This document shows positions 1 to 11,236 of a DNA stretch of 64,000 nucleotides, one piece after another (the first letter of the stretch is position 1; every line of letters starts with the position of its first letter). The notes below the pieces were generated by a model. It saw only the letters and a list, made by a program, of their open reading frames with translations. It did no database searches and had not been told where the DNA came from. The DNA is taken from assembly GCA_021029095.1 (NCBI GenBank), contig JAJOHG010000020.1, forward strand, positions 124,001 to 188,000, written 5' to 3'. Both the position numbers and the translations under genes were made by a program. This DNA comes from Phellopilus nigrolimitatus. Taxonomy: Eukaryota; Basidiomycota; Agaricomycetes; Hymenochaetales; Hymenochaetaceae.

Positions 1-1111
1 GCTCCTGGTAATGTCGGTACATCCTCGCTGTTGACACCCAATCAGCTTAGCCCTAAGCCGACATCAACCATGCATGTACCGCCGCCTCCCGCTGTGTCTC
101 CTCCCGCGGTGCCTCCTCCCGCTGTGTCACCTCCGGCCGTGCCTCCTCCCGCTGTGTCTCCTCCCGCGGTGCCTCCTCCTGCCGTGCCACCTCCCGCGGT
201 GCCTCCTCCCGCGGTGCCTCCTCCCGCGGTGCCTCCTCCGGTCGTGCCACCTCCTGTCGTGCCACCTCCTGCCGTCCCGCCTCCCGCTGTGTCACCTCTG
301 GCCGTGCCTCCTCCCGCTGTGTCTCCTCCCGCGGTGCCTCCTCCTGCCGTGCCACCTCCCGCGGTGCCTCCTCCCGCGGGCGCTGAGTGGAAGGAACTGG
401 TGGAGGAATTTGTCATGTTAGAAGAGTCTGCGCGTCCTGTTGATGTGAGTATATTGCATCAATTTTTTTTTTGACGTCCATTCTCTCATATTCTTTCGGA
501 GGAGCACGAAGCTGCCAACAAGAGGCCGGCCTACCGAATTTAACAAATTCTTGAAGTCAAACGCAAATCTGGGTAATTGGTCCATCAATAACATTCCGAA
601 GTTTGTGCAGGGATTCGAGTCTTGGTGGTCAAATGTCCAGCCATCCTGGCGTCTTACTGATAATAGCCCAACTCTTTCGCGTGTCGACGGAACGAATACC
701 GGTTTGGAAGATATTCGATTTGCTGGTCCCGGAGGCCTCTACCTCGTCGTTCTAGCTCTTGCGATGTGGGGGACACAGCGGAATATTACATATTACGATA
801 ACAAACTTATTTCTGCTGTGAACGATGTCAAATGGGTCATCTCAGGTTTGAACTCCACGCCGGAGTATTCGCGGAAGCGCGTCCGTGTCGAAGGTGATGC
901 TGGCAAGAGGCAGTACGTATGAATCATTTCTTTTCCATTAGCTTTCATTTGACATCTAGATTCTGGTGCAGTAAGAAACAAAAGTCCAGCAACGCGAGTT
1001 CTAGTGCTGCTGGCGTTCACACAATGCAGTACGTCCTGTTTGTAGTCATTCTAACCGCACGAGCTCAACCTGAATTTAATGCGTAGGACGCGGAACCGAG
1101 TACCTGTCTAA
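1..1111 (+). CDS. Hypothetical basidiomycete protein with N-terminal Pro-rich repeat (5' partial)
   Basis: The reading frame is open at the left edge, so the start lies outside the window. Proposed exons are 1-444, 512-912, 972-1028 and 1087-1111 (TAA). All junctions are GT-AG and keep phase: donor GTGAGT at 445, acceptor ACGAAG before 512, donors GTACGT at 913 and 1029. After about 20 PPPAV/SPPAV-like units the protein has a folded-looking part with the short motifs GRPTEFNKFLK, GFESWW and QPSWR, then a hydrophobic stretch (LYLVVLALAMW) and a basic tail (RKRVRV, KRHKKQK). From memory, Trp-rich QPSWR proteins are multi-copy hypotheticals in mushroom genomes, often near transposons; this is recollection, not a search result. 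No function can be assigned. The splice model is well supported because exon 2 restores an uninterrupted frame through the Trp-rich block. Confidence 0.7.
82..380 (+). repeat. 15-bp coding minisatellite (PPPAV units)
   Basis: About 20 head-to-tail copies of a 15-nt unit resembling cctcccgcggtgcct, coding for PPPAV, SPPAV or PPPVV. The unit length is a multiple of three, so copy changes keep the frame. Variants (tcc/gct/gtc at fixed places) repeat in a higher-order pattern, which suggests expansion by unequal exchange or slippage. Confidence 0.9.
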
Positions 1112-2839
1112 CCATTTCTTAATGCTGCTTTTCTTTTGCTGAATTTCTTATTACCTTTTAATACCATTCGCTGCTAGTAATGTTTGACCGTGTTGCGTAG
1201 ACTAATATCCCCATGCTCAATCGAGTTAATGTTTGAACTACCATGTGTGCAGTAAAAATTTGTGCTTTGATTGTAACAAACACAATGCTTGTCTTAAAAA
1301 GCGGCACATCGTGTTTTCAAATCTGCTCGACTTTGTTTCAATAAATTACGTACCTAAGAGTGAAAAAAGGTGTATCGCATCATGAGATAGTATAGTCCAA
1401 ACGTAACAATACATATTACGCAACGTAACATTGCCTTGGCCAACATACACAAACTGACAATAGCATTTGTACAAAAGCATTGGGATTTATTCAAACGGCC
1501 TAATCCATTTTCAAAACCTCTCTGAAGACAGATGAATATGCTCGGTATGCTGTTGCTAGGGCTGTCTGCGACATTTCCAGAATTTGCTACACATATTGTA
1601 ACAACGATACTAGACTCATTGTGAAATAAAACTACCTGAACCGACACGTAGGGTTATGCACCTTTCGTGTGTATATTGTATATAATGATAGTAATTAGTA
1701 GTGCTTCCGCGTACTCTATAATAAGCCAGTGAGAAAATGATAAGATCGTGCGCGACAGTATTCGCAACGTCCACCGTACTTGTGCAATTGAGAAAAGACA
1801 TGTATCGCACAGTGCGCCCCTTATCACGAAGATCAGTAGCTCGGCGCACCGCAACAAACCCGAAAAAAAGAATCTAGAAACGCGATTGACAAGCAGATCC
1901 TGGCCCCGTTAAATATGCATACCTGAAAGCCCGCCATACTGTATGTCAATAGTGGGCGCAATGACGACGCTGTGCGCGAACAGTATAAATATTCAAAATG
2001 AGGCGCAGGAGAGCGAAAAGGGAGTCAGAGCTCACGATCGGGGCAGCGCATTCAAGGCACACGCTAACAGCGACAAATCGTGACTAGGCGATGCACCCTT
2101 ACGATCATATATCCTTGCTCATCGACAGAAATCGATGAAGCTTCGGCGTCTCCGATGTCGACGGAAGACGAGTAGAACATGGATGCTGAAGCGCTGAAGC
2201 TGAGCTCGACGACGCAAAAAGGTGTTTGAGGCGGATGATGCTGGTGGTTAAGGCGCAAGCATATCGATGGGAAGGGAAGGGACGCTCAGCTTCTCACTTA
2301 CCTGAAAGGCTCGATTGGTCATCAATTCACCATCTGGGCTCAGAGCGGACGTCAGCTACCAAGTTATCGCATTCTGAAAATGTTATTTCGAACTCGGGCT
2401 CGAGCTCGACGTCCGTGTTGCGTCCATGTCGACGCCGAATGTACTTGGACCCCCATTCGCGCCGCGCGCGACCTGAGTCGCGAACACAGAGCTCCTCATC
2501 TCACTGCGCCCAGCTCGGGATCATCGGCCTGATTTCGAGCTCAATCCAACTTTAACGGCCATTATGGCCGACCAGCAGGATCCCTGAAGCGGCAATTTTC
2601 CCAGTCGCGTGCACCACGATACACTCCAGCTGACCTCGACGCAGACGTTTCTCGCTCTTGCGCAGTTTCAATCCATAAAAGACACGGGGAATGGGTCTCA
2701 GGCCGAGGCGGAAGGCTAGCCCACTCACAGTCATCACCTGCTCAGACAGAAAAAAGCGACAAGGTCCTCAATGGCCTGTTGTTCCCTTCCTTTTTCGAAA
2801 CCTAGTCGCCCGCAGGAGTCGGAAAAATATGAAGTAGCC
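1112..2839. other. Intergenic, no supported gene
   Basis: Only short open frames with no recognisable domain and no consistent splice model. A TATA-like tataaata lies near 1984 but is followed only by a ~28-codon Arg-rich frame. The 2226-2555 (+) and 2552-2737 (-) frames are low in complexity and unsupported. Confidence 0.5.
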
Positions 2840-3257
2840 ACCCTTGTTTGGCGCGCCCAAACGACAAAGCTTCTGATTCCCCAAGGGGCGAGAAGATATA
2901 ACGCACACCGCGCGCTTTTGCGAAGGATAACGCAGTCTGACAGGTATCCACACGCACTTCCGCTTGAACGGGGTAGGGATGCAGGGAGATTGGGCGGGTC
3001 ATTGCATGTGTGAGACGGGAATGACAAGGTAAGGATACATATGAATAACAGTCATGTGATGATTTTTATATTGTTTTTCAAATCGGAACAAAATGTGTTG
3101 CAGACATGAGAGTGAAGAGGATAGAAGACAGGATGGAGCACGGGAGAACAGGATAGAAGGACATGAAGACAGGAAATAAAACAGAACAATCCACGGTGCA
3201 TAGTAGCAACAAATCATAGCACATGAATGGGAAGCAAATAATAGAAAAGCAACCGAC

Positions 3258-4418
3258 TCAGTGCTCGACAGTAAACACAAGCCGCATCCCCGCGCCCTCG
3301 CCCTCGGTCCTACAACGCACTCTGCGCATGTCCTCAACGATGAAATGCGCGCCGCAACCCTCGATCTTCGAGCGCTCGTGGCTCGTGCACACAGCGATAA
3401 CCGTCGCGCCGCTCGCGACACCTGCGCGGATGCCGCTCGGAGAATCCTCGAACACGACGCAGCGTTCTGCGTCGAAACCCAGGCATGACGCAGCGAGGAG
3501 GAAGGGATCCGGCGCGGGCTTGCCTGCTTTGAGCCGCTTATCGTCCGCGGTGATGGTCACGGGCGGCGGGGTGATGCCGACGCGGGTCATGGCACCGTAA
3601 GCTGAGCAAAAGACGAATTAGTTATGTTATAAGAGAGGAAATGCAGAGGAGATTAATGACGAACCGTAGGTCTTGGCACCGCTGGTAGCGACAGCATACC
3701 GCCCCTCGGGTATGCACTCGATCATATCCTTCACGCCGGGGAGGATGCGGATCGAGCGGTCAGCGGCTTCGGCCTCCGTCTCCCACGCGGCCTCGATGTC
3801 GGCGTCCACCCGCTCCTCGTCGGCATGCTTATCGTCGGTGGATTCGTCGAACACGGGATGGATTGAATCCTCCGGGATGGCGGATGCGAGCACGTCGGAG
3901 AGGCGCGTCGCGAAGGAAGGGCGCCGTGCGCCAATAGATGAGTCGGTGGGGGAGGCGGGTGTGGAGAGCGAGCCGCTGCGCGAGGAGAAGGCAGATGTCG
4001 GGGAGAGCACCGGCGTCGACTCGCCAGTGCCCGAGCCGGCGTGCGCAGAGAAGCCCGGAGACGACTCTCCGGAACTGCGGCGACGTGCCTCGCGCTTCTT
4101 GAACGAGTCCGCGAAGTCGAGGATAGACTGCTCGAAGGCCTCGACGGCGGCGTCCATCTCGTGTGCTTTAATCTCCGGGCGGTAGAACGCAAGGTTGTCG
4201 ATCGCGCGCTTCCCGTGCGTTGCGGCAATGACAGTTTCGGGGTCGAGGCCGAGGTCAACGGCAACAGCACCCCAGGCGGCCTCGACAGCGGCGATGGAGT
4301 CTGTGAGCGTGCCGTCCTGCAAGAAGGAAACATGTCAGTTAAAGGGAGAGAGAGAGGGAAAAGGAGGACGGACCATGTCGAAGAGCACGGCGTCAGCACG
4401 GAAGGTTGTTGATTGCAT
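3258..4418 (-). CDS. HAD-superfamily sugar/glycerol-phosphate phosphatase, copy A
   Basis: Exons 4418-4374, 4316-3665 and 3601-3258 code for 346 aa; introns are 57 and 63 bp. The catalytic HAD motif I, FDMDGTLTDS, spans the first intron (nucleophile Asp14, acid Asp16). Motif II Ser lies in VATSGAKTY (about 227), motif III Lys in LKAGKPAPDPF, and motif IV is VVFEDSPSG. HGKRAIDNL in the cap resembles GPP/DOG-type phosphatases of yeast, which act on glycerol-3-phosphate or 2-deoxyglucose-6-phosphate. Family members are usually about 240-250 aa; this one has a ~100-aa Ser/Pro/Glu-rich insert (about residues 92-195) inside the cap region. Cytosolic, with no signal peptide. The substrate is inferred only from the family. 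The start ATG lies about 110 bp downstream of a TATA box. Confidence 0.9.
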
Positions 4419-4525
4419 GGTGGTAAGGGTGAATTTGGAGGGAGACGGGGACAGGTAGGGACTTGGTAGTAGATGGCGGTTGAAGGTAGAGTTGTGATGA
4501 GGTCTCGAGCAGCCAGCAGCGTTCC

Positions 4526-4531
4526 TTTATA
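4526..4531 (-). promoter_or_regulatory. TATA box of HAD copy A
   Basis: TATAAA on the minus strand (GTATAAAGGAACGCTG context), conserved in place and context in copies B and C, 108 bp upstream of the ATG. Confidence 0.7.
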
Positions 4532-4730
4532 CGCAGCTCGAGGGGGTCTGTCGTCATTGTAGGAAAGCACCAAACAATTGCGATTCTTCAAGTAGGTGTC
4601 TCGGGAGGTGGATGTAGGGATTCAGATGACGAGGAAAGGGAGCGGAAGCAACCGAGGTCTCAGCCTGAGTACTGCCACTGCCGCGTTTTGCACGTGACCG
4701 CGATGAATATGTCCGCAGACCACGCAGTCT

Positions 4731-5153
4731 AACTGTCTAACTGGTTTAGTTTGGCACAAAGTTTGCTGCTAAGTCAAACCTCATGTTAAGCATTGTGTAT
4801 GATTAGCAAAAGGTCTTGCCTAATGATAAGTCAGTACTGGTTATAAGGGATGGGTTTCCACCGCAGCCTAAGTTTAACAGCCAGTTTATGTTTAACGACC
4901 GGGTGATTAACGAAAGGTTATATGTAGGACCTGATCATTGGATAACATGTAAATGTTTTCACTCAGTTCTGCTCGTACGCCGTAGACGCATAGTTTTCAG
5001 GAAACTAGAGCTGAACAGAGCATTAGCACGTTTCCCTCGTTGTATGTATTCCCACTGCCAGATTTCTCGAAAACAAAAGTACAATTACAATACTACTTTG
5101 AATGGGGATTGGTAACTTGTATGTATTAAACACGGAATTTCAGACTCGGATGC
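4731..5153. other. Intergenic between HAD copy A and the monooxygenase
   Basis: AT-richer than its neighbours. One 99-codon plus-strand frame has no recognisable feature. I see no gene. Confidence 0.5.
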
Positions 5154-7417
5154 CTATGCAGACCCATACACCGCAGAAAGATAGTCTTTGATTCCAGTCG
5201 CGCTCCTCGCGAAGGCGCCGATCATGCCGTCAGGCCGGACCAGGACGACAGTCGCCGCGTCGCCGGCAGCGTCCAAGCCATAGCCTCGGAACGCATGGCC
5301 CTCCTTGTCTTCAAAAACAAGGTCGACGTCCGCGAACGGCGCGCCCTCGCGTGACGCACTCGCGGAGAGGATAAGCACCTTGTAGAAGAGGCCCGGTTGC
5401 AGGTCTCGCAGGGCGTCTAGTAGTGGCTGCGCCTCCCTCGCAGATCGAGGCGAGAATACGAGCGCCGTGTGCTCGGACGGACTGAAGACGTCGAAGAGCC
5501 TGGTCACCGGTGCGGTGGGCGGCGAGCTGTCTTTGGCGGTAAGTGTCGTGAGGCCCGGCGCATCAGGCGCACGGTCCCCCGCGCGCAAATCATGACCTTC
5601 GACTCCATACACGTCTCCCGTGCTGTCCACCGCGTCCGCCGCATACCGCTCGTCGCGCACGATGGTACTCCAGCGGTAGTTAAGATAGAGCTGGGAGAAC
5701 TTCCGGCCACGGGTGAATGCGTCGGCATCGGACGCGTTGGCTGCGGACGTTTCTGCGCGCGCAAGACTTTGCTGTATGTCTATCCGGGAAACGCGGTTGA
5801 GCAGATCAGTCGTGATCTTTAGCATCTCTGCGATGACGGGGACGCGCTCAACCTCGTAGGAGTCAAGGAGGGCAGGAGGAGCAAGGCCTTTGACGACGAG
5901 TGCGAGTTTCCAGGCGAGATTGAACTAAAATATAAAATTGGCTTGAGTGGTCTCAATAACATAGCAGAGATCCAAAAGGCTTACTGAGTCCTGAATGCTC
6001 GAGTTCAAGCCCTGACCACCTGTCGGAGAATGGGCATGTGCAGCGTCTAGATTTCGGTGAGATAAATGTTACACAACAAGGAGATGTTTTCACGTCAGCC
6101 TACCTCCGACGATGAAGACACGTCCGGCATGGAAACGCTCTGCCATGCGAATATTTGCCCTACAAGTAGCTGGCGTTCAGAGACCGGGTAAAGCGCTTTG
6201 TCTGTTTCTTACCTCCACTCGTTCTGCCATGTGATGTTCGTGATTTTTATATCAGTGCGCTGCGTGATGTCGGTGAGCAGGTTCTGGACAGTCTCCTGAT
6301 CACCTCTCGATCTCAAGGTTGTAAAGTCCACTTCAGGCCCCGCAAATATTATTTGGAAGTGACCAGGTTCAGCCGTACTCCGAAGAACCACCCTATAATT
6401 CCGGTCTCGTCAGTCAACATACACCATATAAACAAAGTCCGGGCGTCCGTACATCTTCTTTCTTTGGTCTCCGAACCTATACATACCCACACGCTGAAAA
6501 AGTCATAAGCATGTACATTTTTGCATGTACTTGGATACTGACGTACTTTGTCTCCTTCAAAACCTTCATTAACTCCTTCAACGCGTGCGTCTACAATGTA
6601 CATTCTGTTCTCATCGCGCGTTTCGCCCACAAAATTCAGTCCGAGCATCTTGCGCACCGCACCTATAAGCTTCTAATGTTAGCTTTATTGCACATATACC
6701 TGGAAAGGGGCGAAACGTACTCCGAGCGCCATCCGCGCCCACAATATAAGCGTATTTAGTTATCTCCTTTACCTCTGCTCCGTCGACTGTTCGCACGATC
6801 TCCGCTGTCGCGCCGCTCTCGTCCTGCTCAATGCCGACAAGCGTCGTGCCGAGCTCAACTGTTCCGTTGAGGGCCTCGATGTGCTTGCGGAGGATAGCTT
6901 GGTGGTGCCACTGGCCGAGCATGACACCACGAGTCTATACGGGAGGCAATGTCAGCTCAGATTGTTTGCCAAGATGCTTGAGGCCAATTGCATACAATGG
7001 GGAAATCGGGTGTCTCCTCCACTTCCTCCACCAAAGCCTGGGATTTGATGATGCGGTATGGGTCATTGGGATCGAAGATATGTATGTTTGGTACGGCAAA
7101 TCCCGCCTTGCGAACGTCGTCCGCGACGCCGAGAAAGTGCTCTATTTCCAGGGTACGCGGCTTCACACAGAAGTTCAGGAGAACTTGTTCTAAGAGCGTC
7201 AATCGAATATGAAGCTTACCATGACGCCGGGGCCCCTCTCTCCGACATGATGACGCGCGTCTTTCTCAATGATACGAACGGCCACACCATTCTTGAGGAG
7301 AGAAAGCGCGAGAGCTAGTCCCGCAGGACCGGCTCCGACCTAGGGAGACGAAATCAGCAGAAATAAATCGGAAAAGTGCGTGCGAGAGCTCACAACGAGT
7401 ATCTGCGTTGAATGCAT
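5154..7417 (-). CDS. FAD-dependent aromatic monooxygenase (phenol 2-monooxygenase-like)
   Basis: Ten exons (7417-7394, 7339-7220, 7160-6996, 6934-6721, 6662-6547, 6493-6453, 6392-6213, 6159-6104, 6046-5985, 5924-5154) code for 582 aa. All introns are GT-AG with consistent phase. The Rossmann dinucleotide motif is VVGAGPAGLALAL (about residues 8-20). PRTLEIEHF and the DG motif GADGARS follow, then the second flavin-ribityl motif GRVFIVGDAAHAHSPTGGQG. The C-terminal ~180 residues match the thioredoxin-like domain of the phenol hydroxylase group (FAD_binding_3 family). These enzymes use NADPH and O2 to hydroxylate aromatic rings in catabolism or secondary metabolism; the substrate cannot be read from the sequence. 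No signal peptide, so probably cytosolic. It separates HAD copies A and B, and a functional link is not shown. Confidence 0.93.
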
Positions 7418-7469
7418 GGCCAATTGAGAGGTAAATTCAGTGGATGCCTTGACAGCCCATTCTCATCTC

Positions 7470-7477
7470 CTTATATC
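7470..7477 (-). promoter_or_regulatory. TATA-like element of the monooxygenase gene
   Basis: GATATAAGG on the minus strand, about 55 bp upstream of the ATG. Position and sequence fit, but it is a single weak match. Confidence 0.35.
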
Positions 7478-8392
7478 TGATCATTGATTGGCATTTAGTC
7501 GCGACGGCTTCTCTTTAGACTGCCGTGCACCGCGCACGAAGCTCCAAGCCGACTCGACGCGCGTCAGCCGCTGGCGGCTGAAGATAACTTCGTACCTGAT
7601 GCTGGCGATATCGCAAGGCAAGGCAACCTTGACACCAAATTACTCGATTTGGACACAAATGAATGATGAAGGTACCTTGCTTCGCCTCCCGGCATCACTT
7701 CCTGATGCGCCCAGGATGGTCATTAAATCATGGATCGTCTCTCTTCGAGTATCGTCCCCGATTTTTCTCCGGGTTTCAGTGATTTAAGGGGGTCGCGACA
7801 GCTTCCGCTCGGCGAAGGTACATGCGAAACTTACATGTAGTGTAAACCAGTAACCATCGGGTGATCTGCTTGCTAGACCTTTTCTCAAGATACATTTGCC
7901 TAATGTGATAGTATATAAAGGCGGGAGGGGCGCGGAGGGCGCGGAGGAAGACCGTAAAGTAAACAGAAGACCCGGTTTGCTTTGAGAATTCTGTTTCCTC
8001 AAGAAAAGAGAAGGTATAGCGCATACCGCACCAAGCAGCGCCTAACTACACACACATGTACTTTCTTTGTGATGGTGAAAGGATGAAGGGGAAATTGGGC
8101 GACTTGTCTGGATCATTGGATGTGATATTGGTAGCAATACATGTGTATAACAGTTTATCTTTGTCAATTTTCTATTTTTGATTTGCACGGCCGAGTAACT
8201 ACAAAGAAATCGGAAGAAAATGCGTTGCGGACATGAACGTCGAGAAGTAAAAGGGAGCTGAGAAGACAGGACGGGACACAGAAGGCGGGATAGGAAGCAT
8301 GAAGACAGGACAGGAAGACAGGATATGAAACAGAACAATCCACGGTGCGTAGCAGGAGCAAGTCACAGAACAGCAGCAGGAAGGCCGCCGGA
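7478..8392. other. Spacer and 3' flank of HAD copy B
   Basis: No gene is supported. From about 7930 on, the sequence is homologous to the 3' flanks of copies A and C. The stretch tttgatttgcacggccgagtaa at about 8177 is shared with copy C at about 11015. Confidence 0.6.
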
Positions 8393-9554
8393 TCAATGTT
8401 CGACAGTAAACACAAGCTGCATTCCCGCGCCCTCACCCTCCATCTTACAACGCACTTTGCGCATATCCTCAACGAGAAAATGCGCCCCGCACCCTTCTAT
8501 CTTGCTGCGCTCGTGGCTGGTACACACGGCGATGACCGTCGCGCCGCTCGCGACGCCAGCGCGGATGCCGCTCGGAGAGTCCTCAAAGACGACGCAACGC
8601 TTTGCGTCGAAGCCGAGACAGGACGCGGCGAGGAGGAACGGATCTGGTGCGGGCTTGCCTGCCTTTAGCCGCTTGTCATCCGCGGTGATGGTTACCAGCG
8701 GTGGAGTTATTCCGACGCGTGTCATCGCGCCGTAAGCTGTGCAACAGGCAGGTGAGTTACGCTTTAAGAAGATCGAGAGAGGAGAGACGACGAACCGTAT
8801 GTCTTTGCGCCGCTGGTAGCAACCGCATACCGCCCATTGGGTATGCACTCGATCATGTCCTTCACGCCGGGCAGAATGCGAATCGAGCGGTCGGCGCTGT
8901 CGGCCTCCGTCTCCCACGCGGCCTCGATGTCGGCGTCCGCCCGCTTCTCGTCGGTGGATTCGTCGAACACGGGATGGACCGAATCCTCCGGGATGGCGGA
9001 TGCGAGCATGTCTGAGAGGCGCGTTGCGAAGGAGGGGCGCTGTGCGTCAGTAGTGGGGTCGGTGGTGGAGGAGGAGGGTGTGGATGTGGATGTGGAGAGC
9101 GAGCCGCTCTGCGAGGAGGCAGATGTGTCGGATAGGGCCGGCGTCGACTCGCCCGAGTCCGAGCCGGCATGCTCAGAGAAGCCCTCCGAAGACTCTCCAG
9201 AGCGGCGGCGGCGCACTGCGCGCTTCTGATATGAGTCGGCGAAGTCGAGGATAGACTGCTCGAAGGCCTCGACGGCCGCGTCCATCTCGTGTGCTTTAAT
9301 CTCCGGGCGGTAGAAGGCGAGGTTGTCGATCGCGCGCTTGCCGTACGTTGCGGCAATGACAGTTTCGGGGTCGAGGCCGAGGTCAACGGCAACAGCACCC
9401 CAGGCGGCCTCGACAGCGGCAATGGAGTCTGTGAGCGTGCCGTCCTGCGAGGAAGAGGGCATGTTAGTGGATCAGAGGGAGAGAGAGAGAGAGAGTAGCG
9501 GACACAGACCATGTCGAAGAGGACGGCGTCGGCGTGGAAGGTGGTCGATGGCAT
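8393..9554 (-). CDS. HAD-superfamily sugar/glycerol-phosphate phosphatase, copy B
   Basis: Exons 9554-9510, 9444-8796 and 8736-8393 code for 345 aa, with intron positions and phases identical to copies A and C. All HAD motifs are intact: FDMDGTLTDS across intron 1, VATSGAKTY, LKAGKPAPDPF and VVFEDSPSG. The Ser/Thr-rich cap insert differs in sequence from A and C (STSTSTPSSSTTDPTTDA is unique to this copy) but keeps the AIPEDS/VFDEST and DIEAAWETEA landmarks. The N terminus is MPSTTFHADAV instead of MQSTTFRADAV. It has its own TATA box (9660-9665). Likely an active enzyme; whether its substrate differs from the sister copies is unknown. Confidence 0.9.
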
Positions 9555-9659
9555 GATGGTTGATAATGAGGCTGGAGAAGTGGGACCGGTAGGGACTTAG
9601 TAGTAGATGGCGGTTGAAGGTAGAGTTGTGATGAGGACTCGGGCAGACGGAAGCGCTCC

Positions 9660-9665
9660 TTTATA
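9660..9665 (-). promoter_or_regulatory. TATA box of HAD copy B
   Basis: TATAAAGGAGCGCTTCC on the minus strand, 106 bp upstream of the ATG and in the same context as in copies A and C. Confidence 0.7.
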
Positions 9666-9751
9666 CCCAGCTCGAGGGCGTGTTTTGTCATTGCACGAAA
9701 AGGGTCAAACAATTGCAATCGTTCAGGTAAGTATCTCGGAAGACGGAGGAT

Positions 9752-10231
9752 TCAGATGACGAGGAAAGGGAGCGGAAGCATTTGAGGTCTCAGTTGAGCC
9801 GCTGCACTGCCACTGCCGCGGCCTGCACGTGACCGCGATGAGGTTTGGAGACATTGGTCGGGAGGTATGAAGGGAGATGGACGTCGAGGGAAATAACATG
9901 AATAAAGGATTAGGACTGGCAGAGTGGGATCGGAGAGAGACCTGAATGTAAAGAGATGACTCGCTTTGCTTTGAGAAGACAGCGCCCCGTCGGCTTGTAT
10001 CTGTACGGGGAAATTTGTACTGAACTTTGGCAGAGAGATGGAGACTGGCGAATTCGCAGGTGCGCCTTTCGGGAGGCCAAACTCGCCATCGAAGACGCGG
10101 ATGCAAGTCAGTGAGAAGGCGTGCCAGGCGACGGCGGGGGCGCCCTCGACCACGCAGATGACGGCATGCAGACGACGGCACGAAGACGACGGCGCGCTGA
10201 GCCAGAATTGCCGGAAGACTTGCGCAAGCAT
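9752..10231 (-). other. Possible coding relic upstream of HAD copy B
   Basis: A 159-codon minus-strand frame containing AWHAFSLTCIRVFDGEFG. The corresponding part of unit C (12856-13188) reads AWRAFSLAHIRIFDDDFG. The amino-acid pattern is kept better than I would expect of non-coding DNA, but the frames end differently and neither has a convincing start or splice model. It may be an exon of a small duplicated gene or a shared fossil. Family not recognised. Confidence 0.3.
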
Positions 10232-11236
10232 GGCGATATTGTTCCTATATCACCCCGAAGTGATTTCTTGCGCGAATGCGGGTGGAGGGGTTGGCGTGCG
10301 GCGTCACCCGCGCAAGAGCGAGCGTTGACGCATGACGCAGAGGCGGACTTGTCGCGACCCGCCAGACTCAGCGACCGGAGGCCGATGATGCATCGACGTA
10401 TGCCCTCTGTGTGGACGCGCAGAGTCTGCAGCCGTTCCTGTCCTTCAATACGCCGTGTGTCGTTCTCGCCTTTTGAAACCAAGCAGGGATTTGTTGCGCA
10501 TCCATGTTTCGCGTCCACCCGAAACAAGCGCTTAGGTTATGTAGCTGGGCGCACAGAAAAGTATCGAGCGAGTTATGTTCACGCCAGAGGAAGCAATCAA
10601 TAATTTAGTGTTGAACGGCGAGTTAGAGAGTTGAAGCTGCTCGTGACGGTCTTCCTCTCACCGTGACCAACTATGCGCAGCGCTGTCTCGTGCTTTATCC
10701 GACTTAGGCTCTTGGGATCGATATCTCTCTGAGAAGAAAGACTTCTTTGTCGACTTGAGGATTTGCCTGACGCGCCCAGACGAGGACGAAGTCGCTGTTT
10801 CCTCGAGGGACGAGAAGGCATGTCGTTCACGGAGTGCGCACTTCTGCGAAGGACAGCGCGGCCTGACATGGCCTGACAAACGACCGCTTACTTTCGTTTG
10901 GATGGTGAAGCGATGAAGGAAATATTGGGCCACTTGTCTGAGTCATTGGATGTGAGATTGGAACGAGGTAAGGATACAAATGAATAACAGTTTATTTTTG
11001 TCAATTTTATATTTTTGATTTGCACGGCCGAGTAACTGAACAAACAAATCGGAAGACGATGCGTTGCGGACATGACCGTCGAGAAGTAAAATGGAGCTGA
11101 GAAGACAGGTCGGGACACAGAAGGCGGGATAGGAAGCATGAAGACAAGATAGGAAGACAGGATAGCAAAACGGTGCAAAGCGGAAACACATCACAGCACA
11201 CACAAAAAAAAAGCAAAACAACAGGAAGACGACGGC

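Larger units (their letters stand above)
2840..4730 (-). repeat. Tandem unit A of the HAD phosphatase cluster
   Basis: The 3' flank (about 2840-3200, with the gaaggataacgc and ggtaaggatacatatgaa stretches) and the promoter side (to about 4730, gcacgtgaccgcgatgaa) align by eye with the flanks of the other two copies. The extra ~850-bp 5' segment present in units B and C is missing here, and the monooxygenase gene follows instead. Boundaries are approximate. Confidence 0.65.
7930..10580 (-). repeat. Tandem unit B of the HAD phosphatase cluster
   Basis: Shares its 3' flank, gene, promoter and a further ~850 bp upstream with unit C (10770-13450). Landmarks in both are ctttgagaagac, aaggcgcgccaggcgacg-like and gttatgtagctg-gcgcacagaaa. 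Divergence is moderate in non-coding parts. Boundaries are approximate. Confidence 0.65.

Noticed and set aside
42..421. Long frames opposite and alongside the proline repeat (Gly/Thr-rich, Leu/Pro-rich)
   Set aside because: Products of reading the 15-bp repeat in other frames; only the PPPAV frame joins to the conserved downstream exons.
2064..2258. Short minus-strand frame ending in CRC, considered as a mating pheromone precursor
   Set aside because: No C-terminal CaaX box, no conserved processing site and no receptor gene nearby.
3673..4185. Plus-strand frames over the HAD genes (also at 8837-9229, 11301-11987 and 11686-12168)
   Set aside because: Antisense shadows of GC-rich coding exons; the minus-strand frames carry all HAD motifs.
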